Shown here: positions 1 to 9,673 of the stretch, piece by piece
How the letters are laid out: every line of letters starts with the position of its first letter
Position numbering within the stretch: position 1 is the stretch's first letter
Assembly (NCBI GenBank): GCA_000818945.1
Contig: KN805410.1
Span: 180,035 to 244,034 of the forward strand
Source of the DNA: Schizochytrium sp. CCTCC M209059
Taxonomy: Eukaryota; Sar; Bigyra; Thraustochytrida; Thraustochytriidae
DNA: 64,000 nucleotides
Reading direction: 5' to 3'
Made by a program: the position numbers and the translations under genes
The notes under the pieces: generated by a model
The model's input: only the letters and a program-made list of their open reading frames with translations
Told to the model about the DNA's origin: nothing
The model's database searches: none

Positions 1-325
1 GGCGCGGAGGGCGCGGAGGGGGAGCGCGCGCCGCGCGCGCGGGCCTGGCGGCGCGAGGACGGGCGGGGCCTGGCTGGAAGCGCGGCGGGCGGGAGCCTCG
101 CGTGAAATGGCGCCGGGGCGCGTGAAATGCCGCGACGCCGCTGCTGCTCCGGTTCCTGGTTACTACTGTGCGGTCGATGCCCGGTAGAGAGGCCTAGGCG
201 CTGAGTAGGAGGGTCCGCGCGTGTGGTTCAGGCAGAAAGAAGGCGCGAGATGCAGCTCACACACGAACACGCACAAGGCGCAGAGCAGCCGCCACGGTGC
301 GCAAAGGTGAAAGTAGAAGTTGGCA

Positions 326-327
<2 letters not shown>

Positions 328-387
<60 letters not shown>
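328..387 (+). repeat. CAG trinucleotide repeat, 20 units
   Basis: Twenty uninterrupted CAG units lie in a region with no supported gene. Read in frame they would give poly-Gln or poly-Ala, but the flanking residues look non-coding. The tract is perfect, so it is probably young and length-variable. Confidence 0.95.
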
Positions 388-389
<2 letters not shown>

Positions 390-1080
390 AAGGTCGCGAT
401 GCACGGACGACTTCGCGGCATGCAATGGATGGATGCGTCGTTCGTGGGCGGGTGGATAAACCTGCAGCAAATTGACGGCCAAGCGAGGATGCATCAATGC
501 GAGATGAACGCTTGAACGGTTGATCAATCTGGGACGAAGCGATCGATCGATCGATCGACCGACCGACCGACCGACCGACCTTGGCGAGGTGCGCAACGCA
601 AGGACGACGGTGAGGAGGCCGGCGGGAAGGAATGCACGCACGACGGTCGCAAGCGTTGCGAGCGAGCGTAGCTGGCAGAAGGCGAAATGCAGTGCTTGCG
701 TTACAGGTTACAGGGGCGAGGACGGTCTTGTCTGTCTAGCTAGATTCGACAAGCGACGTGGTGCGCGAGGGCGAGGAGGAAAGCGGCCTCGAGGCCGCGT
801 GCAAGGAGGTGAGAGAAGAAGGCTGAAGCTGGCAATTTCTTTCCCAAAGGTCAACGATTGCAAGGAAGGGGGGGGGGGGTTTGACGGCATTTCCATCCTT
901 GCGTCGTCCATGGGCCTGCACTGCGTCTATTCGCCCGCGTGTAACTCTCGTCGGACCATGCGAGACGCAACGCATTTTCTTCAGCTTCTATATTAATGAC
1001 GTCGACAACGATGGTGATGAGCAACGTAATGATGATGATCATCGTGGCCACAAGATTAGATGATGCGTGAATTTGGCCTC

Positions 1081-1120
1081 CATCATCATCATCATCATCA
1101 TCATCATTATCATCATCATC
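1081..1120 (+). repeat. CAT trinucleotide repeat
   Basis: A 40-base run of CAT units with one TAT interruption. It lies in non-coding sequence. Confidence 0.9.
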
Positions 1121-1844
1121 CCATCGAGAGGAATCAACGAACGCCCGCGGCCGCGACCTGGCGTGCGTGGCAGGCGCGGGAGCGGAGCAGAAGGCGCGGC
1201 CGCCGGAAGGAAGCGCAACGTTGATCCGGCGCAGGAGGCGCGGCGCGAGGACTTGGTAAGTCGCGCGTTTCTTCCGGGTAGTATAGTCAGTTAGTTGTGC
1301 GCAAGCAGTAAGCCGTGTCCTGCGCATGCTCTCTGGGTAATGACTGTCATATGAATGAAAGGGATGACGGCATAGTAGGGCCACAAGCACAACGGCGTCG
1401 CGGAGATCCACTGAAAGTGGACTCGCAGCGGACCGGGCCGGGCCAGGAATAAAACGACCTGCAGAAAGTAGGTAGGTAGTGAGTGCAGCGAGCCTGCGCG
1501 CCCGGATCGAGACCCGCCGTGCCGTCGGCACAGGCTGGATCGAGAATGGAAGGCGTGGCGGTGGCGAATGGACAAGAAGGAAGAGCGATGATTCGCTGCG
1601 TCGATGGCGTGCAGGGCAACGGATCGAAAAGGGAAGAAGAAGGGACCTTGTGCACATGAGCATGGGCCCCAAATCCAGGAGCAATGTCAGCCTGAAATGA
1701 GACTCCTGAAATGCGACGGAAAAGAGAAGAAAAAATCTAGCAGCGAGGATAGATACATAGGTTACTGCGGCAGACGGGTGGACGGCCGGGCCCACTTGGA
1801 TGACCAACCAGCCTTTTGGCAAGGCGCTACAGGCCAGCCTTGCC

Positions 1845-1879
1845 TAGGCTAGGCTAGGCTAGGCTAGGCTAGGCTAGGC
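1845..1879 (+). repeat. TAGGC pentamer repeat, 7 units
   Basis: Seven perfect TAGGC units end five bases before the stop codon of the MED8-like gene (read from the minus strand), so on the transcript the repeat is GCCTA in the 3' UTR. It differs from the nematode telomere unit TTAGGC by one base, but nothing else here looks telomeric. Confidence 0.9.
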
Positions 1880-1883
1880 AAGA

Positions 1884-2660
1884 CTAGGCCGCGCGGCCAG
1901 AATACGCGGGAGATAGCTTTTTTCGCTTGGCCGGCGCCGACAAAGGCACAGGAGAAGAAGACAACGACGACAACGAGGACGAGGAAGACGAGGAGGTCAG
2001 GGGCCGGGAGGGCATGATCAGAGGCATCTCGACCAAGCGGGTTTTGCCTTGGCCCACAAAGAGAGCTGCGACCATGTCCGTGGCGATTTGAGAGCGGTCG
2101 GCGCGCTTACGCGCCGAAAAACGAGTCACTGTCTCGTTGCACTTGCGCTTGAGCGACGCCCGCTGATCGGAATCGCGCAGCCGCCCGACCAGATCCTCAA
2201 GGTCGCGATTGTACTTGAAGTTCGCATTGTTGAACTGCGCCAGACGAAGACTTGCCTCTTCTTCGCGAGCCTCCTCGCGATCGTTGTCCGGCAAAAATCC
2301 CACAATCGACTCGCGGATCTCCTCCTCCGTGGCCTCCTGCTCGGGAGGCTTTTTCGTACGTAGAAGCTCGGGCACAATCATCGTCGGCGAGCCGTCCTGC
2401 GAAGCTGCGGGCGCAGTTGGTACCGGAACGGCATGCTCCAAATGGCGTTCAGTCTTGCTGCTCACCTCTGTGAGCTGCTGGCCTACGTTTTTAAAATGGC
2501 CCAAAAGCTCCGGCCATTCTGCCTTGTTTTGCAGAGGAGCTACGGGAAGCGAACTTGCCAATCGCGTGCAGCTTCCCAGTAATCGCTTGCCGCTATCGTT
2601 GATCTCCTTGAGAATTGCAAGCGTTGCGTCTGCGCCTGCGCCGCCAGGACCGCCGCTCAT
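1884..2660 (-). CDS. MED8: Putative Mediator complex subunit 8
   Basis: A 258-residue protein, likely a head-module subunit of the nuclear Mediator complex that links regulators to RNA polymerase II. The main evidence is the segment IVPELLRTK near residues 95-103, followed by acidic residues; it matches the signature 'VPDHLRTKPDPEVEE' of animal MED8. The preceding segment (residues 48-75, WPELLGHFKNVGQQL) aligns with the MED8 helix around WPSVLDSFALLSGQL. Residues 110-190 are helical and charged. The C-terminus is a Ser-rich tract followed by the basic PAKRKK, a plausible nuclear signal. The start is the ATG at 2660; frame upstream of it is open but has no homology. It is divergent, so this is a motif-level call. 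A generic coiled-coil protein is the alternative. Confidence 0.6.
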   Translation of the reverse strand: MSGGPGGAGADATLAILKEINDSGKRLLGSCTRLASSLPVAPLQNKAEWPELLGHFKNVGQQLTEVSSKTERHLEHAVPVPTAPAASQDGSPTMIVPELLRTKKPPEQEATEEEIRESIVGFLPDNDREEAREEEASLRLAQFNNANFKYNRDLEDLVGRLRDSDQRASLKRKCNETVTRFSARKRADRSQIATDMVAALFVGQGKTRLVEMPLIMPSRPLTSSSSSSSLSSLSSSPVPLSAPAKRKKLSPAYSGRAA

Positions 2661-3421
2661 TCTTCTGGTTGCCCTCCTTTTTATCGATATAGAAAAAGAC
2701 AACCTTTGGCCGAAGCTTCTGGCCAACCAACAAAAGAAGTTCTTGCCCGGGACGGTCTTCCGTGCTTGCGTCGCGAAGCCACCCAGCCAGCTAAACTCGA
2801 AGCAAGCAGAGTAAAGACAAAGAGTCTCGAGATACAACAGAGCGCTTGCAGTTTGCGCTCTTTCCAGCGTCACAAGCGAGCAAGCTGGAGCTGCGTGCTT
2901 GCTGCTCACTTCGCTTCACTCGCCCCTCCCCTCTGGCCACGCAGCGCCGCGCACCCGGCGCGCCCTCGCGCCCTCGCCTCTCGCTCGCGTCGCAACGACG
3001 GCCGAGCTCTCGCCCGCCGCGGTGACTGCCTTCCTTCGACGGCGCGCGCGCGCACGAAAGGTCTCTCCCGACGGCCCCTGCCTCGCCGCAGCGCGAGCGC
3101 GTAGAGCTCCGTCCGCGCAGCCGGCGAATCTCGCGCAGCCCGCGAAGCGCGCGAAGCGGTTTTGCTCGACTCGCTTCGGCCTGGCGTGGCTTTGCTTTGC
3201 TTTGCTTTGCTTTGCTTTGCTTTGCTTTGCTTTGCTTTGCTTTGGCTTGGCTTTGCTTCTTCGCCCTTCGATGATGCGGAGAAGCTGAGCGCGCTGATCT
3301 GGTTTTGATTTTTTCTGCGAGGCGGGCGAGCGAGCGGAGGCGAATTCAAATCGCCGTCTGCGGCAGCGACTCTCGCGCGGCGCAGCGGGCCCGAGCCGGG
3401 GCCGCGGCGAGGCGAGGGACG
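2661..3421. other. Divergent spacer between MED8-like and ABC1-like genes
   Basis: About 760 bases separate two divergently transcribed genes, so both promoters must lie here. The only obvious structure is a TTTGC repeat. The rest is GC-rich with many CGCG words, and I see no separate gene. Confidence 0.6.
3191..3240 (+). repeat. TTTGC pentamer repeat, 10 units
   Basis: Ten perfect TTTGC units about 180 bases upstream of the ABC1-like start codon. The pyrimidine-rich strand is the coding strand of that gene. Confidence 0.95.
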
Positions 3422-6085
3422 ATGCTGCGCGCCGCAGGCAGGGGCCTGGCCGCCGGAGGCAGGAGGCTCGCGCATGGCGCGCTCGCCACGGCGCCGCGCC
3501 GAGGCTCTGGGCTCGCGAGGAGGACGCTCGCGTCCGCGGGCGGCGGCAAGTCCGCGGCGCAGCGGAGCGCCGCGGACCTCGAGAGGCTTGCGGCCAAGAT
3601 TGCAGAGAACCCCACCGACACGCGCAACATCGTCGCGGAGCTGCAGCACACGCAAAAGAACGCGCGCGAGGCTTTCCAGAGCTGGCGAAAGGAGCACACC
3701 GTTTTTCTCATCAGCTCCGGCGTCATCCTCGGCGCCACCATCTTTGGCACCGGGCTGTACATTTTTCTTGAAAAGTACCCGAGCGCCATTGAAGCCTTTG
3801 TCGTGGAAAAAGCCGTGCGAGCCTTTGATGGCTCGCTCTCCTTCCGCGCAAAAATGCGCGTCTATCAGGGCCTCCCGGAGCCCAACCTGCCCGACTTTGA
3901 GACCGTCTTCATGCGCGCCATCGAGGAAGCCCTGCAGCAGGGCGAAAAGAGCGACGCCAAGGTCTCCATCTCCGCCGGCGACCTCCTCCACGGCTGGGCC
4001 GACCAAGTCGAGGCTGCCATCTCCAAAGCCGAGTCAACCGTCTTCCTCGCCGCAAAGACGCTCATGCGATCTCGTCTCGTCGAAGAAGCACAGGAACTCG
4101 ATACCTTGGAAGAGCGTGTTGAGGCCTTGCGCGAGATCTTCCCCGCGTCCGTGGAAAGGAACCAGGCCATCTCCGCCCAGGTTGATGCCCACCTCGCAGA
4201 ATCGGAAGAGTACGTCCCCGCGCAACTCATGGAGCGACTGCGCCCGCAGCATCCGGAGACCAGTGCCAACGTGTTGACCTCTATTCTCATTGGCGCAATT
4301 GCCTTTTTCCCCGGTCCCGTCAACAAGCTCATTCACTTCCTCGACCAGCCAGCCATCGAGTCCGAAAAGGAGCGCGCAATCGTCATCAAGGAGATCGTCG
4401 ACGATCTCAACATCACCGCACAGGAACAGGACCTTGGCGCTTCCGCGGCCAGCGGCAAGGATGCTACTACGCCAGTGCAAACGCCCTCGTTGCGACGCAG
4501 ACCTACGGGCCGCCGTCTTCTCGAAGATGCCGGCATCCTCCAGACAGCGCTGGAAAAAACGCTTTCTAAAATGAAGCAGCTCTTCGACGACCTGACTCCT
4601 GCAATGAAGACCTTTGTGTTGACGCAAGCGCTCAACACCACCATTAGCAACCTGCAAAACATGCCTCGCGTCGGCGGCGTATCTCCTTACGATCTCTACG
4701 TGCGCGCCATCGAAAATGATCTCATTGGCCCTCTGCGCCGTGACGCCCGCATCACCGAGGACATGCTCAAGGAGGTCAAACACATCTTCTTGGCCATGCC
4801 CGGCGACCTACAGACCCGCGTGCTTCTCACGGCGCTACGGCACCCGCTGGCTCGCATTCCCCTCGACGAGGCCTCGCCCGAGGCCCAGGCCGAGCTCGTG
4901 CGGGATCTTCTCAGTAGCGGCGGTGTCGTCGCCATCAAGCTCGCCCAAATGCTTGCCGAGCATCCGAGAATGCCCGAAGATTTCCAAAGAATGCTTGGCG
5001 ACCTCCGCGACAAGAATGGGCCCATGCCCACGACAGAGTACTGGTGGCAAATCCCGAGCTCCGTGCGTTCCTCCATTTCCCACATTGGCCCATGTCTCGG
5101 AACGGGTTCCGTCAAGCAGGCCAACGCTGCCATTCTTGAAGATGGGTCCAAGTACGCCGTGGTGGTGCTGCGCGCCCAAGTCGAAGACGAGGCACTCTCC
5201 TCCATTGGTGCTTTGCAGACCTCTGATGAACTCGGATCAGTCGCCACTCGCCTCGGTCGCCTCGTATACGGCGAATTCAATCTCTTCAACGAGGGCGAGA
5301 TTCTCAATGAATTTGCCTCCACGCTCATTGGCCAGCATCCTCTCTTTCACGTCGTCCGGGTTCGGCATCACTCGCCCAAGTGTCTTATTGAGGAAATTGC
5401 CTCGGGGACCTCGGTGGCAAACGTGCTCGAGCGCCCGCAGCGCGGCCAAAGTGCCCAGCAACAACGCCGTCGCGTCTTTGACATGCTTGTCGAGTACCAT
5501 CGCACCGTCATGGCCGCCTTTATCAAGGACGGCGTCATTCACTCCGATATTCATCTTGGAAACGCAAACTTTTACAAGGACATCGAGACGGGCAAGGAAC
5601 AGTTCATTCTCTTTGATGTCGGACAATTTGACCGCATCGGTCTCCCCGACACAAAGGCGCTGCTCTGGACGCTTGCATCACTCGCTACCGATGAGTATCG
5701 TGTCCTACTTCGCAGCGTTGCACTCGCCCATCTCGCGTCCACCTCATCGCTGCGCGACAAATCATTCTCTGAAAAGGATGAAAAGAAAGAACTGCACAGA
5801 CGTCTTGACGAGGCCTACGGGGAGGCTATTGCGCTAAACGCTGATGGCGAGAGCCCCGACAAGCGCACCGCATACATGCTCTTGCTTCGTGCTGCTGAAA
5901 AGCGCGGAATCAATGTCCCCGCCGGTGCCTTCAGCGTCGCAAAGATGATTGACGGAATCGTCTCTCAGCAAGAGCGCTACGACCTTCCCCTTGTCGTCGA
6001 CGACGAAATCGAGCACTTTCTGCGCAAGCACATGACCTGGGGAGAGCTCGTCGGCATTGGCGCTCGACAGTTTCACATCTTGTAG
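3422..6085 (+). CDS. Mitochondrial ABC1/ADCK (UbiB)-like atypical kinase
   Basis: An 887-residue protein. The first ~35 residues are rich in Arg, Ala and Leu with no acidic residues, as in a mitochondrial presequence. A hydrophobic segment near residues 93-113 (FLISSGVILGATIFGTGLYIFL) is a likely membrane anchor. The C-terminal half matches the ABC1/UbiB/Coq8 family, which acts in ubiquinone biogenesis and lipid handling. A KxGQ-type motif appears as KLAQ near 505, followed by MPEDFQRMLGDLRD. The catalytic loop is HSDIHLGN near 706 (family: GDPHPGN), and the metal-binding DFG-like motif is FDVGQFD near 730. The nucleotide-binding Lys of the VAVK strand is replaced (YAVVVLRAQ near 578), and KxGQ has Ala for Gly. 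The kinase core is therefore divergent and may have altered activity. The N-terminal 450 residues are helical and not recognised. The ATG at 3422 precedes the presequence; the open frame extends further upstream without support. Confidence 0.75.
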   Translation: MLRAAGRGLAAGGRRLAHGALATAPRRGSGLARRTLASAGGGKSAAQRSAADLERLAAKIAENPTDTRNIVAELQHTQKNAREAFQSWRKEHTVFLISSGVILGATIFGTGLYIFLEKYPSAIEAFVVEKAVRAFDGSLSFRAKMRVYQGLPEPNLPDFETVFMRAIEEALQQGEKSDAKVSISAGDLLHGWADQVEAAISKAESTVFLAAKTLMRSRLVEEAQELDTLEERVEALREIFPASVERNQAISAQVDAHLAESEEYVPAQLMERLRPQHPETSANVLTSILIGAIAFFPGPVNKLIHFLDQPAIESEKERAIVIKEIVDDLNITAQEQDLGASAASGKDATTPVQTPSLRRRPTGRRLLEDAGILQTALEKTLSKMKQLFDDLTPAMKTFVLTQALNTTISNLQNMPRVGGVSPYDLYVRAIENDLIGPLRRDARITEDMLKEVKHIFLAMPGDLQTRVLLTALRHPLARIPLDEASPEAQAELVRDLLSSGGVVAIKLAQMLAEHPRMPEDFQRMLGDLRDKNGPMPTTEYWWQIPSSVRSSISHIGPCLGTGSVKQANAAILEDGSKYAVVVLRAQVEDEALSSIGALQTSDELGSVATRLGRLVYGEFNLFNEGEILNEFASTLIGQHPLFHVVRVRHHSPKCLIEEIASGTSVANVLERPQRGQSAQQQRRRVFDMLVEYHRTVMAAFIKDGVIHSDIHLGNANFYKDIETGKEQFILFDVGQFDRIGLPDTKALLWTLASLATDEYRVLLRSVALAHLASTSSLRDKSFSEKDEKKELHRRLDEAYGEAIALNADGESPDKRTAYMLLLRAAEKRGINVPAGAFSVAKMIDGIVSQQERYDLPLVVDDEIEHFLRKHMTWGELVGIGARQFHIL

Positions 6086-6532
6086 CAAAAAAAAGAATTA
6101 CTCCACCGACCAATCCAAGCATCCCAATAAAAGTAAGAGAAAAGTCATGAATCCACCTGCATACATACTACTTGCTGAAGCCAAGTACGAACGGAAAAAC
6201 CGTCGCGGCCATAATCCTCATCCAGAGTTTATCAGAACGTGCCAGTCTTGGGTAAGCGAGAGCAGTTTCAAACGAAAAGCTACGTGAGGAGCAGCGCGCT
6301 TTCGCAGAGCTTAGTAAAAGTCTTGATCGGCCTTTTCCATGTCAACGTTTCGGTCTTGTCGTTGCCGAGACCATTTTTTAAAATTTTATTTTTTGGAGGG
6401 AGCTGCGTGAAGAGATACAAACTACGATCCTGGAATGCGCCCAGACAGAGGGGCGCGGAAAGCCCACGAGACGCGTAGCGTGCGCGCGAGGGGCCTGAGC
6501 AGATCGCGAGCGCTAGCTCTGGCGCCAGTACA
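6086..6532. other. Intergenic spacer, no gene seen
   Basis: AT-richer than the flanking genes. The tract CATTTTTTAAAATTTTA near 6370 and the pyrimidine stretches could serve termination of the upstream gene or promotion of the downstream one. I see nothing else. Confidence 0.5.
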
Positions 6533-7141
6533 ATGTGCCTCTGCAGCCTGGTTATGAGCCACGTTGGCTTGCTCGTTGGCGAGGTTCTCTTCGCGACACC
6601 GATCATCTATCTTTGGCAACACGCAGAGGTGGACGGACCCTCGGGACTTGGATGGTTTCTCTTCGTCGTGGCCGTCGCGACAATTGGCTTTGTCTTTGTG
6701 TGTGCACGCAAGTGCTGCAGCAGCATCTTTCTGGTGAGATGCGCAGCGAATACCATTCTCGCCGTTTATATGCTCTGCCAGCTTGCCATTGTCGGCGTCG
6801 GTACCGCTTACGCGTATGCGTTCTTCTATCCAATTACTGGAGGTCGAGCCGAAGAGTATCGCAAAAGATATTTCATTGACTACGATTCCGACATAGGTCA
6901 CGTACAGTTTGTCATCGTCTTTAGCTTCGGAGGCACCTGCTCGGTCATCATGGCCTTTTTAGCTCTCATTTTGACCTTTCACGCGTGGAAGGTCGCCCAG
7001 ATCACGGATGACATTAAATCGACCAAGGGTAAACGTCGTCAAGAGTACGATCCCGAGAGACAGCCATTTCTACCCGTTGCCAAGGAAATCGAGGATGATA
7101 CAGAACCCCGCAATAATAAGAACACGATGCAACTCACCTAG
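6533..7141 (+). CDS. Four-helix membrane protein, unknown function
   Basis: A 202-residue protein with four strongly hydrophobic segments near residues 10-28, 39-59, 68-96 and 125-150. A polar loop of about 28 residues (GGRAEEYRKRYFIDYDSDIGH) precedes the last helix, and a charged cytosolic tail of about 50 residues follows it. The arrangement recalls tetraspanin-type proteins, but I see no CCG motif or conserved loop cysteines, so I do not assign it to that family. The ATG at 6533 is followed by a second at 6554, which would also keep all four helices. Confidence 0.7.
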   Translation: MCLCSLVMSHVGLLVGEVLFATPIIYLWQHAEVDGPSGLGWFLFVVAVATIGFVFVCARKCCSSIFLVRCAANTILAVYMLCQLAIVGVGTAYAYAFFYPITGGRAEEYRKRYFIDYDSDIGHVQFVIVFSFGGTCSVIMAFLALILTFHAWKVAQITDDIKSTKGKRRQEYDPERQPFLPVAKEIEDDTEPRNNKNTMQLT

Positions 7142-7560
7142 TCTAAGCCTTACGTAACATAAGCAAACTCACGCCTTCAAGCTTGATTCGGACGTTGGCT
7201 CAAAGATGTCGATGGAAACTATCGGCTCCGAAGTCATTGTCTCTTTCTAATTTACCGCGCCTTCCTCGCTCTTTACTTTTCGATAACCATCCCCTCGAGT
7301 GGCCAAAAGCTCATCCAAGTCATGATAAAATTTGGCTGGGTGCATTCATGAGCACGAGTCGCTGAGCATGCCTGGTGCAAATGGCCTCACGTTCCGCGGC
7401 GATGCTAACGGCAACAATGGAGAAGTCAAGAAAATGAAATTACAGCTCGCGTATCACGATCAAGGGGCTGCAAGTAAAGAATGATTGCGCCCACCACATT
7501 CCATCGAGTTACTGTCAGGTCGGAAAAAGCGTTGGCGTAATAAACAAATCGGTCAGAACT
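7142..7560. other. Convergent spacer, no gene seen
   Basis: This spacer lies between the 3' ends of the four-helix protein gene and the WDR89-like gene. It contains no repeat or conserved frame that I can recognise and should hold the two 3' UTRs. Confidence 0.5.
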
Positions 7561-8775
7561 TTAACGGCGCGACTTGCGACGCGCGCCGCCACGACGTACT
7601 GGCCCGCGCTTCGCCTTGGCGTGAGTCCACTCGCATACAAGTCCATCCTCTCCACCAGAGAGAATCATGGCCGGCACCCCAGTCGTTGGATCTGGCCGCA
7701 AAAAAGCCACCGAACGCACGTCCTTCTTGTGACCCAAATTGCTCTGCACTGTGCACAGCTTTTGCACACCCGCAAGGGTAACGTCACCAAGACAAATTGT
7801 GCCTGTGTGATCTCCAGATACCAGAAGCAAGGATTGGCTCCGCGACCCTGGCGGACCCTCTACATAGGCACAGTCGATCAGGAAATCAGAAGGCATACCT
7901 TGCGCTGCCAAACGCTCTCGGATCATGGGAAACTCTGCCATTGCAACCGCTTTCGGCGCGTGGAAAAGATGCAGCGTCTCAGAATGTGTCAAACAATAGA
8001 GACACTCTTGCGAAGGGCCGAAGAAACCAATCTTGCTCACCGGAGACTCCGCGTTCAGCACTGAGACAAGCGCGTCCTCCTCGGTCCGCTGACGAATATC
8101 AAAATAACACACCAAGCCATCGAGTCCCGCTGTCGCGAGCTCCGTCTTCCGCATTGGGTTAAAACGAATCTGCGTAATGCCTTCGTAGTGAGAATCCTCG
8201 TAGCTACCCAACGGCCGCGCGGCACGTCGATCCCAAAACAAAAGCCTTGACTCTTCATCTTCGTCTGTGCCAGCTGCCAAAAGACTATTTTCCGCACCGA
8301 CATCAATACTCAGAAACGGAACAGGCTCAGCTCCCGCTAATGGGGCCCGGAATTTCTGCTCCATGCGGCCTGTGCGACGATCCCACATGGCTGCGACACC
8401 ATCCTCTGCACAGGTGAATACAGCATGGGGTTCGTTGTGGGAGTCCCCAAAGCTCAAACCGGTGACGCGGTCCTCGTGCCCAAGCATGACCTGAGTTCCG
8501 GCCGTAGTGAGTCCACGTTCGAGGTCGTACAATCGCACGCCAAAATCGGACCACCATGATCCAGCAAGCGTCCCATCCCAATTTGTGCTGACATGCATGA
8601 CGTACACATCATCGTCAAGCTCATCTCCATCTTCCTCGTCAGCGTGGTAGTTGGAGTCACTCTCCATCATGGGAGCGCCGTCAGGAACGCCATTCTGCTG
8701 CACACCTTCTTCGTGCCTAATCGTCTTTTTGTGGGGGGCTTTACTGCTGCCGCTCACGTCCACGTCGTCTAGCAT
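7561..8775 (-). CDS. WDR89: WD-repeat protein, WDR89-like
   Basis: From the first in-frame ATG (8775) this is 404 residues; the frame stays open another ~215 bases upstream without an ATG. The N-terminal ~65 residues are acidic and disordered. The rest reads as WD40 blades: GTLAGSWWSDFGVRLYDLE, EPHAVFTCAEDGVAAMWDRR, a segment ending LLFWDRR, TELATAGLDGLVCYFDIR and ILSGGEDGLVCEW. The stretch EEDALVSVLNAESPVSKIGF closely resembles the WDR89 segment EEDALVTTCNSISSVSCIGW, and blade order and spacing also fit, so this is a family-specific match. A basic tail (KAKRGPVRRGGARRKSRR) could direct it to the nucleus or nucleolus. Its molecular role is unknown to me. A minus-strand pyrimidine tract ending TTTCCAG near 8856 could be a splice acceptor joining an unseen first exon. 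Confidence 0.8.
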   Translation of the reverse strand: MLDDVDVSGSSKAPHKKTIRHEEGVQQNGVPDGAPMMESDSNYHADEEDGDELDDDVYVMHVSTNWDGTLAGSWWSDFGVRLYDLERGLTTAGTQVMLGHEDRVTGLSFGDSHNEPHAVFTCAEDGVAAMWDRRTGRMEQKFRAPLAGAEPVPFLSIDVGAENSLLAAGTDEDEESRLLFWDRRAARPLGSYEDSHYEGITQIRFNPMRKTELATAGLDGLVCYFDIRQRTEEDALVSVLNAESPVSKIGFFGPSQECLYCLTHSETLHLFHAPKAVAMAEFPMIRERLAAQGMPSDFLIDCAYVEGPPGSRSQSLLLVSGDHTGTICLGDVTLAGVQKLCTVQSNLGHKKDVRSVAFLRPDPTTGVPAMILSGGEDGLVCEWTHAKAKRGPVRRGGARRKSRR

Positions 8776-9673
8776 TGCATCATCATCGCCGTCTACATTG
8801 ACCTTTTTAGCGGCCAAAGGCTGCGATCGCGATTCATGGGAGGTTGTTTCTTGCTGGAAAGTAAGAGACGCGCCGGCATTGCTACCATTCGAGTTTGTCT
8901 GTCCAGCGCAGCTTGCAACGCTGTTGACAAGCTCAAAACCGCTGATCTGCGCAGTTTTAATTTCAAGTGACGTGGCGTCGCGTGGCGTTAGTCAATCTGT
9001 TCTTCTAGTTCGTGTCGAACAAGATGCTGGGTCTCCACTAACAATATTTCGACACCACTCCGTAGCAAACAAGGACCGGACCCTTCATTGTCTTGTCTCC
9101 TTTGGTCGGTTACTGTCTCGTCTTCACTGTACTCAACCCAAAACGTACCAGCGAATGCGTGAGCGACTTGGCCGACTCTGCAGCAGCGCCTTGCGTCCTT
9201 GCCGCGTGCAAGGGGTCGACCTTGGCCGCGTGCCCCGCTTTGCTCTGCTTTGAGGCCATCTTCAGCCGCACAATATCGCGCAAAAGAAGAACTCGATCGA
9301 GCAAGACCCAAACGCTCCGCCTCTCGCGCTCCTTGCCGACGTACGCTCCGTCAGAGGCGTTTCTCTCTTCGCGACGCCAGCGCTGCGCGCGAACGGAGTC
9401 TGTCTGGCCAAGCAAGAAGAAGAACCCATCCATCCGCGCCCTGTGCCACTCGTCATTAGAAACCGCCAATTCCATAACAGTGCGTAACCGATAGTATCAG
9501 TTTCGAGCGCGTATAGTAAGTAAGTAAGCAAGCAAGCAAGGCGGATATTTATTGCCAGCGTCGAGCATGCATGCAGACCACATCGAGACGCTAGGGCAGC
9601 GCTGCAGCTGCATCCCCGCGCGCGACCGCTGCTCTTGCCCAGAGCTCTCGCCCTCGCGAGAAGCGGAGGGACC
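8776..9673. other. Divergent spacer between WDR89-like and ITFG2 genes
   Basis: This spacer must hold the promoters of both divergent genes. Near 9520-9540 there is a short run of AAGT then AAGC tetramers on the ITFG2 coding strand. A possible splice acceptor for WDR89 lies near 8856 on the minus strand. No separate gene is supported. Confidence 0.55.

Larger units (their letters stand above)
1..1883. other. Left-edge non-coding region
   Basis: I find no convincing gene here. Open frames exist on both strands, but they are low complexity (poly-Gln, poly-Ala, Arg-rich) or simply GC-driven, and none shows a recognisable domain. The region holds several short tandem repeats: CAG, alternating GATC/GACC around 540-580, CAT and TAGGC. 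It may include the 3' flank of the MED8-like gene on the right and promoter or UTR sequence of a gene beyond the left edge. Confidence 0.6.

Noticed and set aside
223..515. Poly-Gln or poly-Ala protein over the CAG repeat
   Set aside because: Both frames are short and the flanks have no protein-like character.
851..1822. 323-codon minus-strand frame near the left edge
   Set aside because: It includes an Asp tract from the CAT repeat and Arg/Ser/Leu-biased sequence, with no domain. GC-rich DNA gives such frames by chance.
1845..1879. Internal telomere remnant
   Set aside because: The unit is TAGGC (five bases), only seven copies, with active genes close on one side and no subtelomeric features.
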